Position numbers and translations under genes: made by a program. The notes under the pieces were generated by a model. That model was given only the letters and a program-made list of their open reading frames with translations. It ran no database searches and was not told the DNA's origin. Shown piece after piece: positions 6,837 to 14,714 of a DNA stretch of 64,000 bases. Source of the stretch: an uncultured Muribaculaceae bacterium (GTDB lineage Bacteria; Bacteroidota; Bacteroidia; Bacteroidales; Muribaculaceae); contig CAJUKX010000005.1 of NCBI GenBank assembly GCA_910586975.1, positions 1-64,000 of the forward strand, read 5' to 3'. Positions within the stretch are counted from its first letter, which is position 1, and every line of letters starts with the position of its first letter.

Positions 6837-9800
6837 ATGAACAGACAGAGTATGGATGGCTGTACGGCAGCCACATATATTGCATACGCTTTCAGCGACA
6901 TAGCAACCATATATCCTATAACTCCCGTTGCTGCAATGGGTGAGATTGCCGACAAATGGTGCATGCAGGGCTTGAAAAACCTCATGGGGTCGCCTATGCA
7001 GGTGAAAGAAATGGAAAGTGAGCTTGGTGCAGCCGGCGCTACCCACGGCGCTCTGGCCGGGGGCGCCCTTGCAAGCACATTCACGGCCTCGCAGGGACTC
7101 ATGCTCATGATACCCAACATGTATAAGATTGCCGGAGAGCTGCTGCCTGCAGTTTTCCATGTGGGCTGTCGTTCATTGGCCACTCATGCTCTCAGTATCT
7201 TTGGGGATCACCAGGATGTCATGGCTTGTCGCGCTACAGGCTTCTCGATACTTGCATCATCTAACGTGCAGGAAACCCACGACCTGGCAATCGTAGCTCA
7301 TCTGGCGGCCATTGAAGGCTCTGTGCCGGTGCTGCACATGTTTGACGGCTGGCGCACATCCAATGAAATTGCTTCTATAGATGTGGCATCATTTGATGAG
7401 CTGGCTCCACTGTTGCCCGTTGATAAGATTAAGGCGTTCCGTGCCCGTTCAATGAATCCTGAGCATCCTCACCTCCGTGGTTCCGCTCAGAACTGGGATG
7501 TATATTTTCAGAATACCGAGGCCCGTAACAGGTATTATGACGCATTCCCCGCCGTGGTGCAGGCTGCTATGGACAAAGTGGCCCGGCTCACCGGCCGAAG
7601 CTATCATCTGTTTGATTATTATGGCTCGTCCACAGCGCAGGATGTTGTTATTTCTATAGGTTCATCGGCCGATGTAGTACGATATACTGTAGATTATCTT
7701 AATAAAAACGGTAAGAACTACGGTTCGGTAAAGGTACGCCTTTACAGGCCGTTCGATGCCGATGCGCTCATCAGTCAGTTGCCGCCCACAGTAAAAAGGA
7801 TTGCTGTTCTCGATCGCACCAAGGAAGCCGGCTCGCTCGGCGAACCGCTCTATCTTGATGTGGCCGCGGCCGTACAAGCATCCGGCCGAGATATCAAGGT
7901 GATAGGCGGCCGCTACGGTCTAAGCTCCAAGGATTTTGACCCGTCGATGGTTAAAGCCGTTTTTGACAATCTCGAGTCAGAAAATCCCGTAAGAAGTTTC
8001 ACCGTAGGTATCAATGACGATGTTACCCATCGCTCTCTTCCCGTGAAAGACAAATTGCTTATTCCCGCCCCCGGCACTACCTCGGCCATATTCTATGGAA
8101 TGGGTTCTGATGGTACGGTGGGTGCCACCAAAACCTGTGCAAAAATAATTTGCGAGACGGGTGGTATATATTCGCAAGCATACTTTGAATATTCAGCCAA
8201 GAAGAGCGGCGGTTTCACCATCAGTCAGCTCAGATTCAGTCCCGTGCCCATAGAGCAGGCTTATACGATTGAACAAGCCGACTATGTGGCGTGCAACAAA
8301 AATACGTATGTAAAGCGTTTTGACCTTATCGACAGCCTTGTAGACTGCGGTATCTTCGTGCTTAATTCTTCATGGACATTGCAGGACATGGAAACTCAAT
8401 TGCCGGCATCGTTGCGCCGGGCCATAGCTTTGAAGAAGGCTAAATTCTACAATCTCGATGCGCTTAAGATAGCCGAGGCCAATCATCTCGGTGTGCGTAT
8501 AAACATGATAATGCTTGCGGCATTTTTCAAGCTTCGCCAGGTAATTGATTATGATAAAGCCATCACAGAGCTTAAAAACCACATAACCAAGCTTTACATG
8601 CACGAGGGTGGGGAAGTGGTTAAAAACAATATCAATGCCATCGACGCTGTGGCCGATGCCATCACACAGATAGATTACCCCGATTCGTGGCTGAATGCTA
8701 CGGATAAGAATGACTCTACCCGCGATTTGCCCGAGTTTATCAGCAAGGTGGCAGTGCCGTGCATGCATTTAAAGGGAGACAAACTGCCGGTGTCGTCATT
8801 TACTCCCGACGGCACTATGCCTATGGGCACAACTGCATACGAAAAAAGGTCTATTGCCGACTACCTGCCGCAATGGGATCCGTCCAAGTGCGTGCAGTGT
8901 ACTGAGTGTTCGCTGGTTTGTTCTCATGCCACCATCAGGCCGTTTTTGCTTGACGCTGAAGAAAAGTCAAAGGCTCCGCAGTCGCTTTCTACGGTTGACG
9001 CATACGGCAAGACTCTCAAGGGGCTGCAATACAGGATTCAGGTTTATCCACAGGACTGCACCGGTTGTGGCTCGTGTGCTGTGATATGCCCGGGGCATGC
9101 CCTCACTATGGTGCCTGTAGGCAGTATAATGAAAGAAGAAATACCACTATTGGAATACATACAGAAAAATGTAAGTATCAAGGATAACCTTGTTGACCGC
9201 AATACAATAAACGGTTCGCAGTTCCACGAGCCAATGCTGCAGTTCTCGGGTGCATGCGCCGGTTGCGGCGAGACTCCATACGTTAAGCTGGTGACTCAGC
9301 TCATGGGCGAACGCATGGTTATAGCCAATGCCACCGGCTGTTCGTCGATATGGGGTGCCAATTATCCAAGCAACGCATACTGCACCAATCGTCACGGTCA
9401 TGGTCCGGCATGGGGTAATTCGCTGTTTGAAGACAATGCCGAGTACGGCTACGGTATAGCCTCGGCTATAGCCCACCGTCGTGAGCATCTTGTGGATTTG
9501 GTTAAAGAAGCTGTAGCTGCACCTGCCACACCCGCCGATGTTAAGGACGCACTGAATGCGTGGCTCGATACCCGGGCCGATGGCGAGGCTTCAAAAGCAT
9601 CGTCGGCCACGGCCATATCGGCACTGCGTAACCATGCTGACATGCCCGGAGCTGCCGATATTCTTGCGCTATCTGATCTGTTTGTCAAGAAATCAGTATG
9701 GGCCATAGGCGGCGACGGCTGGGCATACGACATTGGTTTTGCAGGACTCGATCATGTGCTTGCTCAAAATATAGACATAAATATATTGGTTCTCGACACC

Positions 9801-10343
9801 GAGTGCTACTCCAATACCGGAGGACAGACCTCAAAGGCCACTCCGCTGGGTGCGGTAGCCAAGTATTCGGCCGATGGCAAACGCACATACAAAAAAGACC
9901 TTGGGCGCATGATGATGACCTATCCCGATGTGTACGTGGCGTCTATCGCCTTAGGTGCCAACTACCGTCAGGCTATTGACGCTATCACCGAGGCCGACCG
10001 TCATCCGGGTCCATCTATTGTAATAGCATATTGTCCGTGCATCAATCACGGCATACGCACCGGCATGAGTCATTCTATTGTGGAAGAACGCGATGCAGTG
10101 AAGGCAGGATATTGGCAGCTATACCGCAACAATCCGTCAAACTCACCCTCGCTCACAATAGATGCCGCTGCTCCCGACGGCTCTCTCATTCCGTTTATCA
10201 ACGGCGAAGACCGCTATGCTGACCTCAAGATGGTGGATGAGGCGGCAGCAAATATGCTTCAGCCCGAACTTGAGGCAAGATGCGACAGTATCTACGATAT
10301 CCTGGTATTTAACTCTAAATATGTAACTGATAAAAAGAAATAA
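6837..10343 (+). CDS. nifJ: Pyruvate:ferredoxin (flavodoxin) oxidoreductase, one-chain
   Basis: 1168 aa from the ATG at 6837 (MNRQSMDGCTAATYIAYAFSD). A longer open frame begins at 6762, but its extra 25 residues do not resemble the family. Makes acetyl-CoA, CO2 and reduced ferredoxin from pyruvate. Domains in order: pyrimidine-binding N-terminal domain, transketolase-like domain II, gamma domain, two 4Fe-4S motifs (CVQCTECSLVC from about Cys685; CTGCGSCAVIC from about Cys741), then the TPP domain with CAGCGETP (about Cys807) and GGDGWAYDIGFAGLDHVL followed by DTECYSNTGGQ. Length and order are normal for the homodimeric enzyme. Confidence 0.96.
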   Translation: MNRQSMDGCTAATYIAYAFSDIATIYPITPVAAMGEIADKWCMQGLKNLMGSPMQVKEMESELGAAGATHGALAGGALASTFTASQGLMLMIPNMYKIAGELLPAVFHVGCRSLATHALSIFGDHQDVMACRATGFSILASSNVQETHDLAIVAHLAAIEGSVPVLHMFDGWRTSNEIASIDVASFDELAPLLPVDKIKAFRARSMNPEHPHLRGSAQNWDVYFQNTEARNRYYDAFPAVVQAAMDKVARLTGRSYHLFDYYGSSTAQDVVISIGSSADVVRYTVDYLNKNGKNYGSVKVRLYRPFDADALISQLPPTVKRIAVLDRTKEAGSLGEPLYLDVAAAVQASGRDIKVIGGRYGLSSKDFDPSMVKAVFDNLESENPVRSFTVGINDDVTHRSLPVKDKLLIPAPGTTSAIFYGMGSDGTVGATKTCAKIICETGGIYSQAYFEYSAKKSGGFTISQLRFSPVPIEQAYTIEQADYVACNKNTYVKRFDLIDSLVDCGIFVLNSSWTLQDMETQLPASLRRAIALKKAKFYNLDALKIAEANHLGVRINMIMLAAFFKLRQVIDYDKAITELKNHITKLYMHEGGEVVKNNINAIDAVADAITQIDYPDSWLNATDKNDSTRDLPEFISKVAVPCMHLKGDKLPVSSFTPDGTMPMGTTAYEKRSIADYLPQWDPSKCVQCTECSLVCSHATIRPFLLDAEEKSKAPQSLSTVDAYGKTLKGLQYRIQVYPQDCTGCGSCAVICPGHALTMVPVGSIMKEEIPLLEYIQKNVSIKDNLVDRNTINGSQFHEPMLQFSGACAGCGETPYVKLVTQLMGERMVIANATGCSSIWGANYPSNAYCTNRHGHGPAWGNSLFEDNAEYGYGIASAIAHRREHLVDLVKEAVAAPATPADVKDALNAWLDTRADGEASKASSATAISALRNHADMPGAADILALSDLFVKKSVWAIGGDGWAYDIGFAGLDHVLAQNIDINILVLDTECYSNTGGQTSKATPLGAVAKYSADGKRTYKKDLGRMMMTYPDVYVASIALGANYRQAIDAITEADRHPGPSIVIAYCPCINHGIRTGMSHSIVEERDAVKAGYWQLYRNNPSNSPSLTIDAAAPDGSLIPFINGEDRYADLKMVDEAAANMLQPELEARCDSIYDILVFNSKYVTDKKK

Positions 10344-10352
10344 GTATTTGAT

Positions 10353-10793
10353 ATGAAAACCTTAAGAATTTTGCTTGCCTCCGTTATAGCTGTTTTGGCT
10401 CTTTCGGCCTGCAGTCATGAGGAGTATGACAAGATGCCCAATGAGATAGCTACATTTGTATCTAAATATTGGCCTGACCCTAACATCGAAAGTTGTACAA
10501 ATCCCGGTGGCGAGTCGTGGGTGATAATTATAAAGAACGGTCCCACGCTGACCTTTAACAGTTCGTGCGACTGGACTTCGATAAACGGCAACGGGCTGCC
10601 ATTACCGTCGATAGTGATGTTTGATCAGCTGCCGCCCAAGCTTTACGATTATCTTGAGTCGGGCGAATTTTTGTCGCAGACCTTCTCAATAGTGCGTACA
10701 CCGCGCATATATACGGTGACGCTGCTTACACAAACCGTAACCTACGATATTGCTACAGAAACAATACGCCAGGAAACTACAGCACCTGTATAA
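10353..10793 (+). CDS. PepSY-like lipoprotein
   Basis: 146 aa. A signal peptide ends in LSAC, followed by the acidic SHEEYDK that in Bacteroidota often marks surface export. The body fits the periplasmic PepSY-like (beta-lactamase-inhibitor-like) pattern: EIATFVSKYWPDPNIESC, a WVIIIKNGPTLTFNSSCDWTSI strand pair and a LPPKLYDYL helix. The gene starts 9 bp after nifJ and ends at a strong terminator, so it is likely co-transcribed. Molecular role unknown. Confidence 0.75.
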   Translation: MKTLRILLASVIAVLALSACSHEEYDKMPNEIATFVSKYWPDPNIESCTNPGGESWVIIIKNGPTLTFNSSCDWTSINGNGLPLPSIVMFDQLPPKLYDYLESGEFLSQTFSIVRTPRIYTVTLLTQTVTYDIATETIRQETTAPV

Positions 10794-10798
10794 CAAAC

Positions 10799-10823
10799 AG
10801 AGGCCCCGTATTGCGGGGCCTCT
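10799..10823. terminator. GC-rich terminator after the PepSY-like gene
   Basis: Arms AGAGGCCCCG and exact complement, loop TATTG. It lies between convergent genes and probably serves both. Confidence 0.85.
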
Positions 10824-10848
10824 CGTATATATGATAGTGTGATGATTT

Positions 10849-12036
10849 TTACGGGATAAGATCGTATGCTCTGAATACCTTCTGTATCTTCTCGAGGGCT
10901 GTTGTAACCTGCTCTTTGGTATGGGTAGCCATGAGAGAGAAGCGGATAAGGGTATCCTGTGGAGCTACGGCCGGTGATACTACGGGATTCACAAATATGC
11001 CTTCATTAAGCAGATCGCGTGTGATGGCAAATGTCTTGAAGTTGTCGCGGATAAACAGGGGGATGATAGGAGTGGAAGTATTGCCTATCTCGCAGCCCAT
11101 GTTGCGGAAGCCTTCGAGCGCATAGTTTGTGATTTTCCAGAGGTGTTCCTGGCGTTCAGGTTCTTCGATCATGATGTCGATAGCCTTGAGCGCTGCGGCT
11201 GTCGAAGCCGGAGTGATGCTGGCGGTGAAGATGTACGAACGTGAGTGGTGACGCAGGAAGTTGGTGATTTCTTTATCTGTAGCGATAAAACCGCCAAGCG
11301 ATGCAAACGACTTGGAGAATGTTCCCATGATGAGGTCAACATCGTCGGTAAGTCCGAAATGATTTACGGTACCGCGGCCGCCTTCGCCGAATACGCCTAT
11401 GCCGTGAGCTTCGTCAACCATGACTGCGGCATCGTATTTCTTGGCCAGACGCACTATTTCGGGTATGTTGGCTACGTCGCCTTCCATTGAGAATACACCG
11501 TCGGTTACGATGAGTTTCAGTTTGTCGGGCTTACAGCTCTGGAGCTGCTTTTCGAGCGACTCCATGTCGTTGTGCTTATATTTGAGCTGCTGCGAGAACG
11601 ACAGGCGGCGACCTTCGATAATAGAGGCGTGGTCCTGTTCGTCCCACAATATATAATCCTGACGGCCGGTAAGACATGATACCACACCGAGGTTTACCTC
11701 GAAGCCGGTAGAGTAGATCATAACATCTTCCTTACCGATATATTCAGCGATACGCGCTTCGAGTTGTTTGTGAATGTCGAGAGTTCCGTTGAGGAATGGA
11801 GAGCCTGCGCAGCCGGTACCATATTTCTTGATGGCCTCGATTGCGGCCTCTTTGATTCGAGGATCGGAAACAAGACCTGTATAACAATTGGAACCGAACA
11901 TCAGCACTTTCTTACCGTCAATGATGACTTCAGGTTCTTGCTCCGATGAGATAGCACGGAAATAGGGATATACTCCTGCGGCTTTTGCCTCCTGCGGAGC
12001 TGTATACTGTGCAAGTTTAGCTTGTAAGGGCTTCAT
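10849..12036 (-). CDS. spt: Serine palmitoyltransferase (alpha-oxoamine synthase family)
   Basis: 395 aa fold-type I PLP enzyme. Condenses serine with a long-chain acyl-CoA to 3-ketosphinganine, the first step of Bacteroidota sphingolipid synthesis. Seen: GTGCAGSPFLNGTLDIHKQLE, the His over the PLP ring in DEQDHASI (His136), VDEAHGIGVFGEGGRG (Asp208, His211) and the Schiff-base Lys in GTFSKSFASLGG (Lys242). Relatives are 2-amino-3-ketobutyrate CoA ligase and BioF. No biotin or threonine genes flank it, and the N-terminal region resembles Bacteroides Spt, so Spt is preferred. Confidence 0.88.
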   Translation of the reverse strand: MKPLQAKLAQYTAPQEAKAAGVYPYFRAISSEQEPEVIIDGKKVLMFGSNCYTGLVSDPRIKEAAIEAIKKYGTGCAGSPFLNGTLDIHKQLEARIAEYIGKEDVMIYSTGFEVNLGVVSCLTGRQDYILWDEQDHASIIEGRRLSFSQQLKYKHNDMESLEKQLQSCKPDKLKLIVTDGVFSMEGDVANIPEIVRLAKKYDAAVMVDEAHGIGVFGEGGRGTVNHFGLTDDVDLIMGTFSKSFASLGGFIATDKEITNFLRHHSRSYIFTASITPASTAAALKAIDIMIEEPERQEHLWKITNYALEGFRNMGCEIGNTSTPIIPLFIRDNFKTFAITRDLLNEGIFVNPVVSPAVAPQDTLIRFSLMATHTKEQVTTALEKIQKVFRAYDLIP

Positions 12037-12057
12037 AGTGTTTCTGTGGTTTATATT

Positions 12058-12099
12058 GTCGCTGAAGGTTTGTCTGCGACATTTCAGACTGCAAAATTA
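12058..12099 (-). promoter_or_regulatory. spt promoter and leader hairpin
   Basis: Minus-strand TAATTTTG at 12092-12099 is a good -7 box, predicting a leader of about 50 nt. The leader contains a small stem, GTCGC/GCGAC (12058-12062 with 12076-12080). Confidence 0.5.
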
Positions 12100-12296
12100 C
12101 AAAAAAATCCGATAGAATTACACAGTTTTACCGTTTTTTTCAATTTTCGTGCAAATTGATATGCAAATTAACATGCTTATCAATTCTATAATATAATCAT
12201 TTTTGTGTGTTAAATTCAAACTCGCTCATAGTCTTGTAGACAGCTTTGGTATAGCAAATTACTGTATACTTGAAATTTTCTAAAAGAGATATTTTT
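12100..12296. other. Spacer between spt and the glnA-tail copy
   Basis: No gene seen. It holds an imperfect inverted repeat (12154-12164 with 12175-12185, one mismatch) and a TGTGTGTTAAATTCAAAC stretch that is also found near 54323. A TTTTCTAAAAGA stretch at about 12276 recurs at about 14407, downstream of the intact glnA. Confidence 0.4.
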
Positions 12297-12470
12297 TTAG
12301 CATTGGTAATATTTCTCTACCATCCGCTGCATTTTCACCGGATCGGTGAGTGTGGCTTGGGTTTTGGCCCGGTCGTATGACCGCAGTTTGGCGATGATGC
12401 CGTCGATCATACCGGTTGAGAACACTCCGCAATCCTCGAAGATATTGCGTACTGCCTCAACGGTGTCTGC
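12297..12470 (-). pseudogene. Detached second copy of the glnA 3' end
   Basis: Reads in frame as the last 57 or so residues of the glutamine synthetase encoded at 14715-16220: EAVRNIFEDCGVFSTGMIDG through DPVKMQRMVEKYYQC and stop. DNA identity to 14715-14888 is about 89 percent by eye, including an exact 52-bp block (12371-12422 equals 14789-14840). It has no start and abuts the stop codon of a truncated DUF1016 frame. It looks like the displaced gene end left when an element inserted at the glnA terminus. Confidence 0.85.
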
Positions 12471-12832
12471 TATTTTGATACTTGTATATCAGCAGATTGG
12501 GCAGACAGCGTCTGCCCAATCTGTAAGTATTTGAATGTCAGATAGAATTTTCTAAAATTCTTCAAATTGGCGATGCTATAACCTTTACCGAACTCCTTGG
12601 TAAGAGCAAGTGATGCTATCTCAATCACGTGTTTCCCATATTGGGCACGAGCCTCTCCATGCTGCTCTTGCTCAACGATGCGTCTGCCCACAAGCCAATT
12701 ACTGGCCACGTTGTAGAGGTCAGCCGCTTGATAGGCTTTTGCCTTAGCAGTATATACGATCGCCTTGAGGTCTGAAACAAATCCCACCTCGTTAGGCAAT
12801 ATCTCATTATTTTTCAAAATTTCATCTGCCAT
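12470..12832 (-). pseudogene. Truncated DUF1016 (YhcG-like) N-terminal domain
   Basis: 120 aa. Residues about 18-106 match the DUF1016 N-terminal domain: NVASNWLVGRRIVEQEQHGEARAQYG, then FGKGYSIANLKNFRKFY. Full-length members are about 340-380 aa with a C-terminal PD-(D/E)XK-type nuclease domain, which is missing. The frame stops exactly where the glnA-tail copy begins, so it was cut by recombination. The family is common on mobile elements and next to restriction genes. Confidence 0.75.
12493..12523. repeat. Perfect 14-bp inverted repeat with 3-nt loop
   Basis: Arms CAGATTGGGCAGAC and complement around AGC, inside the 3' part of the DUF1016 fragment and about 25 bp from the junction with the glnA copy. 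It could be coding sequence (IGQTLSAQ) that happens to be palindromic, or a recombination-related hairpin. Confidence 0.5.
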
Positions 12833-12974
12833 AACGCAAAATTAGCGAAAAATCCTGACATACACAATGGTACAACTTAAATCATCAGGGCTGGGGCATG
12901 AAATTATTGAAACTCTTTGAAAAGGATATAATAAAGAACGGGTGCCGTACTTGGAGGCATCCCGTGTGCTTTAA

Positions 12975-13034
12975 CAACGACGCAAGCGCGTGGAGGAACT
13001 GATACGAAGAATGGGCGAAACGCCTATCGTTTAA
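12975..13034 (+). pseudogene. Duplicated 3' tip of the tail-chaperone-like gene
   Basis: An exact 29-bp match (12975-13003 equals 13948-13976) to the end of the larger frame downstream, in the same reading frame (QRRKRVEELIRRMGE) and closed by its own stop. A stop codon lies immediately before the match. It overlaps the end of the minus-strand gene that follows, as in the second module. It marks a tandem duplication. Confidence 0.7.
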
Positions 13035-13395
13035 CCTTTGTGCATCGCTTATAAATCTCGCAATAAGCACACTGATTGCAAGAGGCGCTTTTGAACTCTC
13101 GATCGCATTCGTCTGATTTACGGGCAGTAGCTTCAGCGGCTATATCATCATAACTTCTATAGATGCCGGTATATACCCCTGTCCGCTCGCACTCTCTGAG
13201 TCCTCTGAAAAGCTCTGTATCTTCAATTTCTTTCCTTATTTCTTCATCAGTAGGCGTTTCTTCAAATTTAAAAATAGGTTCGTCACGAAATGCTCTCCAT
13301 AGCATGACACAACAAAAGAAAAGAGTAATTATCACAGAAATCCAACATAAGATTTTTACTATTGCCATAATTATAAAATTGAAAAAATCTGCCAT
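13024..13395 (-). CDS. Small membrane-anchored protein, unknown
   Basis: 123 aa, not recognised. A single strong hydrophobic segment lies near residues 5-31 (FIIMAIVKILCWISVIITLFF), then a charged cytoplasmic-type domain with a Cys-rich end (CNQCAYCEIYKRC) that could bind metal. It has its own consensus promoter and lies between phage-like fragments. The same gene arrangement, with a different small membrane gene, recurs at 14043-14255. Confidence 0.5.
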   Translation of the reverse strand: MADFFNFIIMAIVKILCWISVIITLFFCCVMLWRAFRDEPIFKFEETPTDEEIRKEIEDTELFRGLRECERTGVYTGIYRSYDDIAAEATARKSDECDREFKSASCNQCAYCEIYKRCTKVKR

Positions 13396-13419
13396 ATCAT
13401 TAACCTATTAGAGTTTTTG

Positions 13420-13451
13420 CAAATATAACAAAAAAATAACAAACGAACAAA
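13420..13451 (-). promoter_or_regulatory. Consensus promoter of the 123-aa membrane gene
   Basis: On the minus strand: TTTG (13448-13451), 20-nt spacer, TATATTTG (13420-13427). Nearly identical to the promoter at 14274-14305 in both boxes and spacer. Confidence 0.7.
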
Positions 13452-13501
13452 CAAAATGACTGGAAATAATACAGTTACAATATATTATAAACAAGGGTTG
13501 A

Positions 13502-13669
13502 AAAGCAAACGTGGTGTCGGCATCAAAACGCGAGGGCATTGACTTCGATATGCCACTGATGGATTTTGCCGACTGCATCACTCCCGACGATATGGCGCAG
13601 TGGAATCAAGCCATAGCCCCACAGGGCGAAGAACCCGCCGCCGATGATGAGCAAAAAAAAAGACTGTAG
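13502..13669 (+). pseudogene. C-terminal part of a phage tail-chaperone-like frame (upstream half)
   Basis: About 55 codons open from a stop at 13499: VVSASKREGIDFDMPLMDF then DCITPDDMAQWNQAIAP, ending EQKKRL and TAG. There is no convincing start, and the 5' end is probably lost. The run of nine A at 13653-13661 lies just before the stop. A -1 slip there joins it to the next frame, the layout of gpG/gpGT-type tail assembly chaperones. Family assignment is by pattern, not by search. Confidence 0.45.
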
Positions 13670-14025
13670 GCATATATGAGCTGCTGGGCCTGGCCGTGGG
13701 CTGCATAGGCATGAGCTTTGAGGAGTTCTGCGCTTGCGACTTCGACGAGTTCGAGCATATCACCCGGGCCTGGCACAGCATGATAGATGAGCAGAACCGC
13801 GACGACTGGGAACGGATGCGCATACTGGCAACGATCTGCATACAGCCCCACACCAAAAAGAAGCTGACACCCAAGCAGCTCATACCGCTGCCATGGGATC
13901 GCCGGCGTAGCCGTAGAAACAACAATGCGCCGCAACTCACCAAGGAGCAACGACGCAAGCGCGTGGAGGAACTGATGCAACGGATGAATGCAGCGCACCA
14001 ATCAAGTGACGAAATAAACCGGTAA
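13651..14025 (+). pseudogene. Phage tail-assembly-chaperone-like frame (downstream half)
   Basis: Open from 13651 in the -1 frame relative to the preceding gene. A GTG at 13696 gives 109 aa; entry by frameshift at the A9 run adds KKTVGIYELLGLA. Features: SFEEFCACDFDEFEHITRAW, then EQNRDDWERMRILATI and KKLTPKQLIPLPWD, typical of small phage proteins that scaffold tail-tube assembly, followed by a basic C-terminus. No other tail or capsid genes are nearby, so this is a prophage remnant. Confidence 0.5.
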
Positions 14026-14042
14026 AACCAACAGTTTAATTA

Positions 14043-14255
14043 TCATCGTTTATTTCTTCTATCCGGATTTCTACTGTTATGTCTTCCTTTCCCGACGTTA
14101 TCATCATCCTTTATTTCTTCAAACCAGATTTCTATTATCTCGTCTTTCTTTTTTGGTTTATCGTTTGCAAAAACATCAATAAAAAGACCAATATAAATAA
14201 AGAGTCCAAGAAACAAAGGTGTAATACAAATTATACCAAAAAGAATTTCAAGCAT
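14043..14255 (-). CDS. Small membrane protein, unknown
   Basis: 70 aa with one long hydrophobic segment (residues about 3-29, ILFGIICITPLFLGLFIYIG) and a charged tail rich in Lys, Asp and Arg. Not recognised. It converges on the tail-chaperone-like frame with a 17-bp gap and has a promoter matching that of the 123-aa gene. Confidence 0.45.
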   Translation of the reverse strand: MLEILFGIICITPLFLGLFIYIGLFIDVFANDKPKKKDEIIEIWFEEIKDDDNVGKGRHNSRNPDRRNKR

Positions 14256-14273
14256 GATTTTATAATTTTAGCC

Positions 14274-14305
14274 CAAATATAATAAAAATATAACAAACGA
14301 ACAAA
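14274..14305 (-). promoter_or_regulatory. Consensus promoter of the 70-aa membrane gene
   Basis: On the minus strand: TTTG (14302-14305), 20-nt spacer, TATATTTG (14274-14281). Similarity to the 13420 region continues upstream through an ATATATTATAAACA stretch, so a longer segment was duplicated. Confidence 0.7.
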
Positions 14306-14420
14306 CAAATGTCGCAAAATAATATATTATAAACATGGCTCTTACATTTAAAAACTCTTGATTGTATCTTCCGTGGTTATACCTGAAGACGGTTTTGGTC
14401 GAGCAATTTTCTAAAAGAAA

Positions 14421-14450
14421 TAAACCACCGGCAAGATTGCCGATGGTTTA
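14421..14450 (-). terminator. Likely glnA terminator
   Basis: 13-bp arms (one mismatch) with a 4-nt loop. On the minus strand they are followed by TTTCTTTTAG. It lies about 265 nt past the glnA stop. Confidence 0.55.
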
Positions 14451-14714
14451 TGAAGATGTTAAAACAATTTCAGAGAATCAGGATCTGTCTTGCATTTCTC
14501 AAGGTACTCTTTCCAACGACCGGTTATTGCATATTTTAGCATGATGAGAAAGACATGGAAAAACCGCAGCTGTAAGTAAGAGAAATTTGAACAACAGCCA
14601 ACATGCAATCAGCACCAAACAGATTACCAAAAGCCAATCGGGAAAAAATGTGCTGAACAGTATTGTCATGCTCTAACCTGTTGTCGGATTATTGGCTGTA
14701 TTCCTGATATTTCT

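Larger units (their letters stand above)
14256..14714. other. Intergenic tract downstream of glnA
   Basis: Holds the promoter above and the hairpin at 14421-14450. A 60-codon plus frame at 14362 has no recognisable features and is taken as noise. The AT-rich composition fits the remnant element. Confidence 0.4.

Noticed and set aside
14362..14544. 60-codon frame downstream of glnA
   Set aside because: Runs through the probable glnA terminator hairpin and has no features.
12037..14714. Insertion sequence or complete integrative element
   Set aside because: No transposase, integrase or terminal inverted repeats were found; only remnants and a direct repeat remain.
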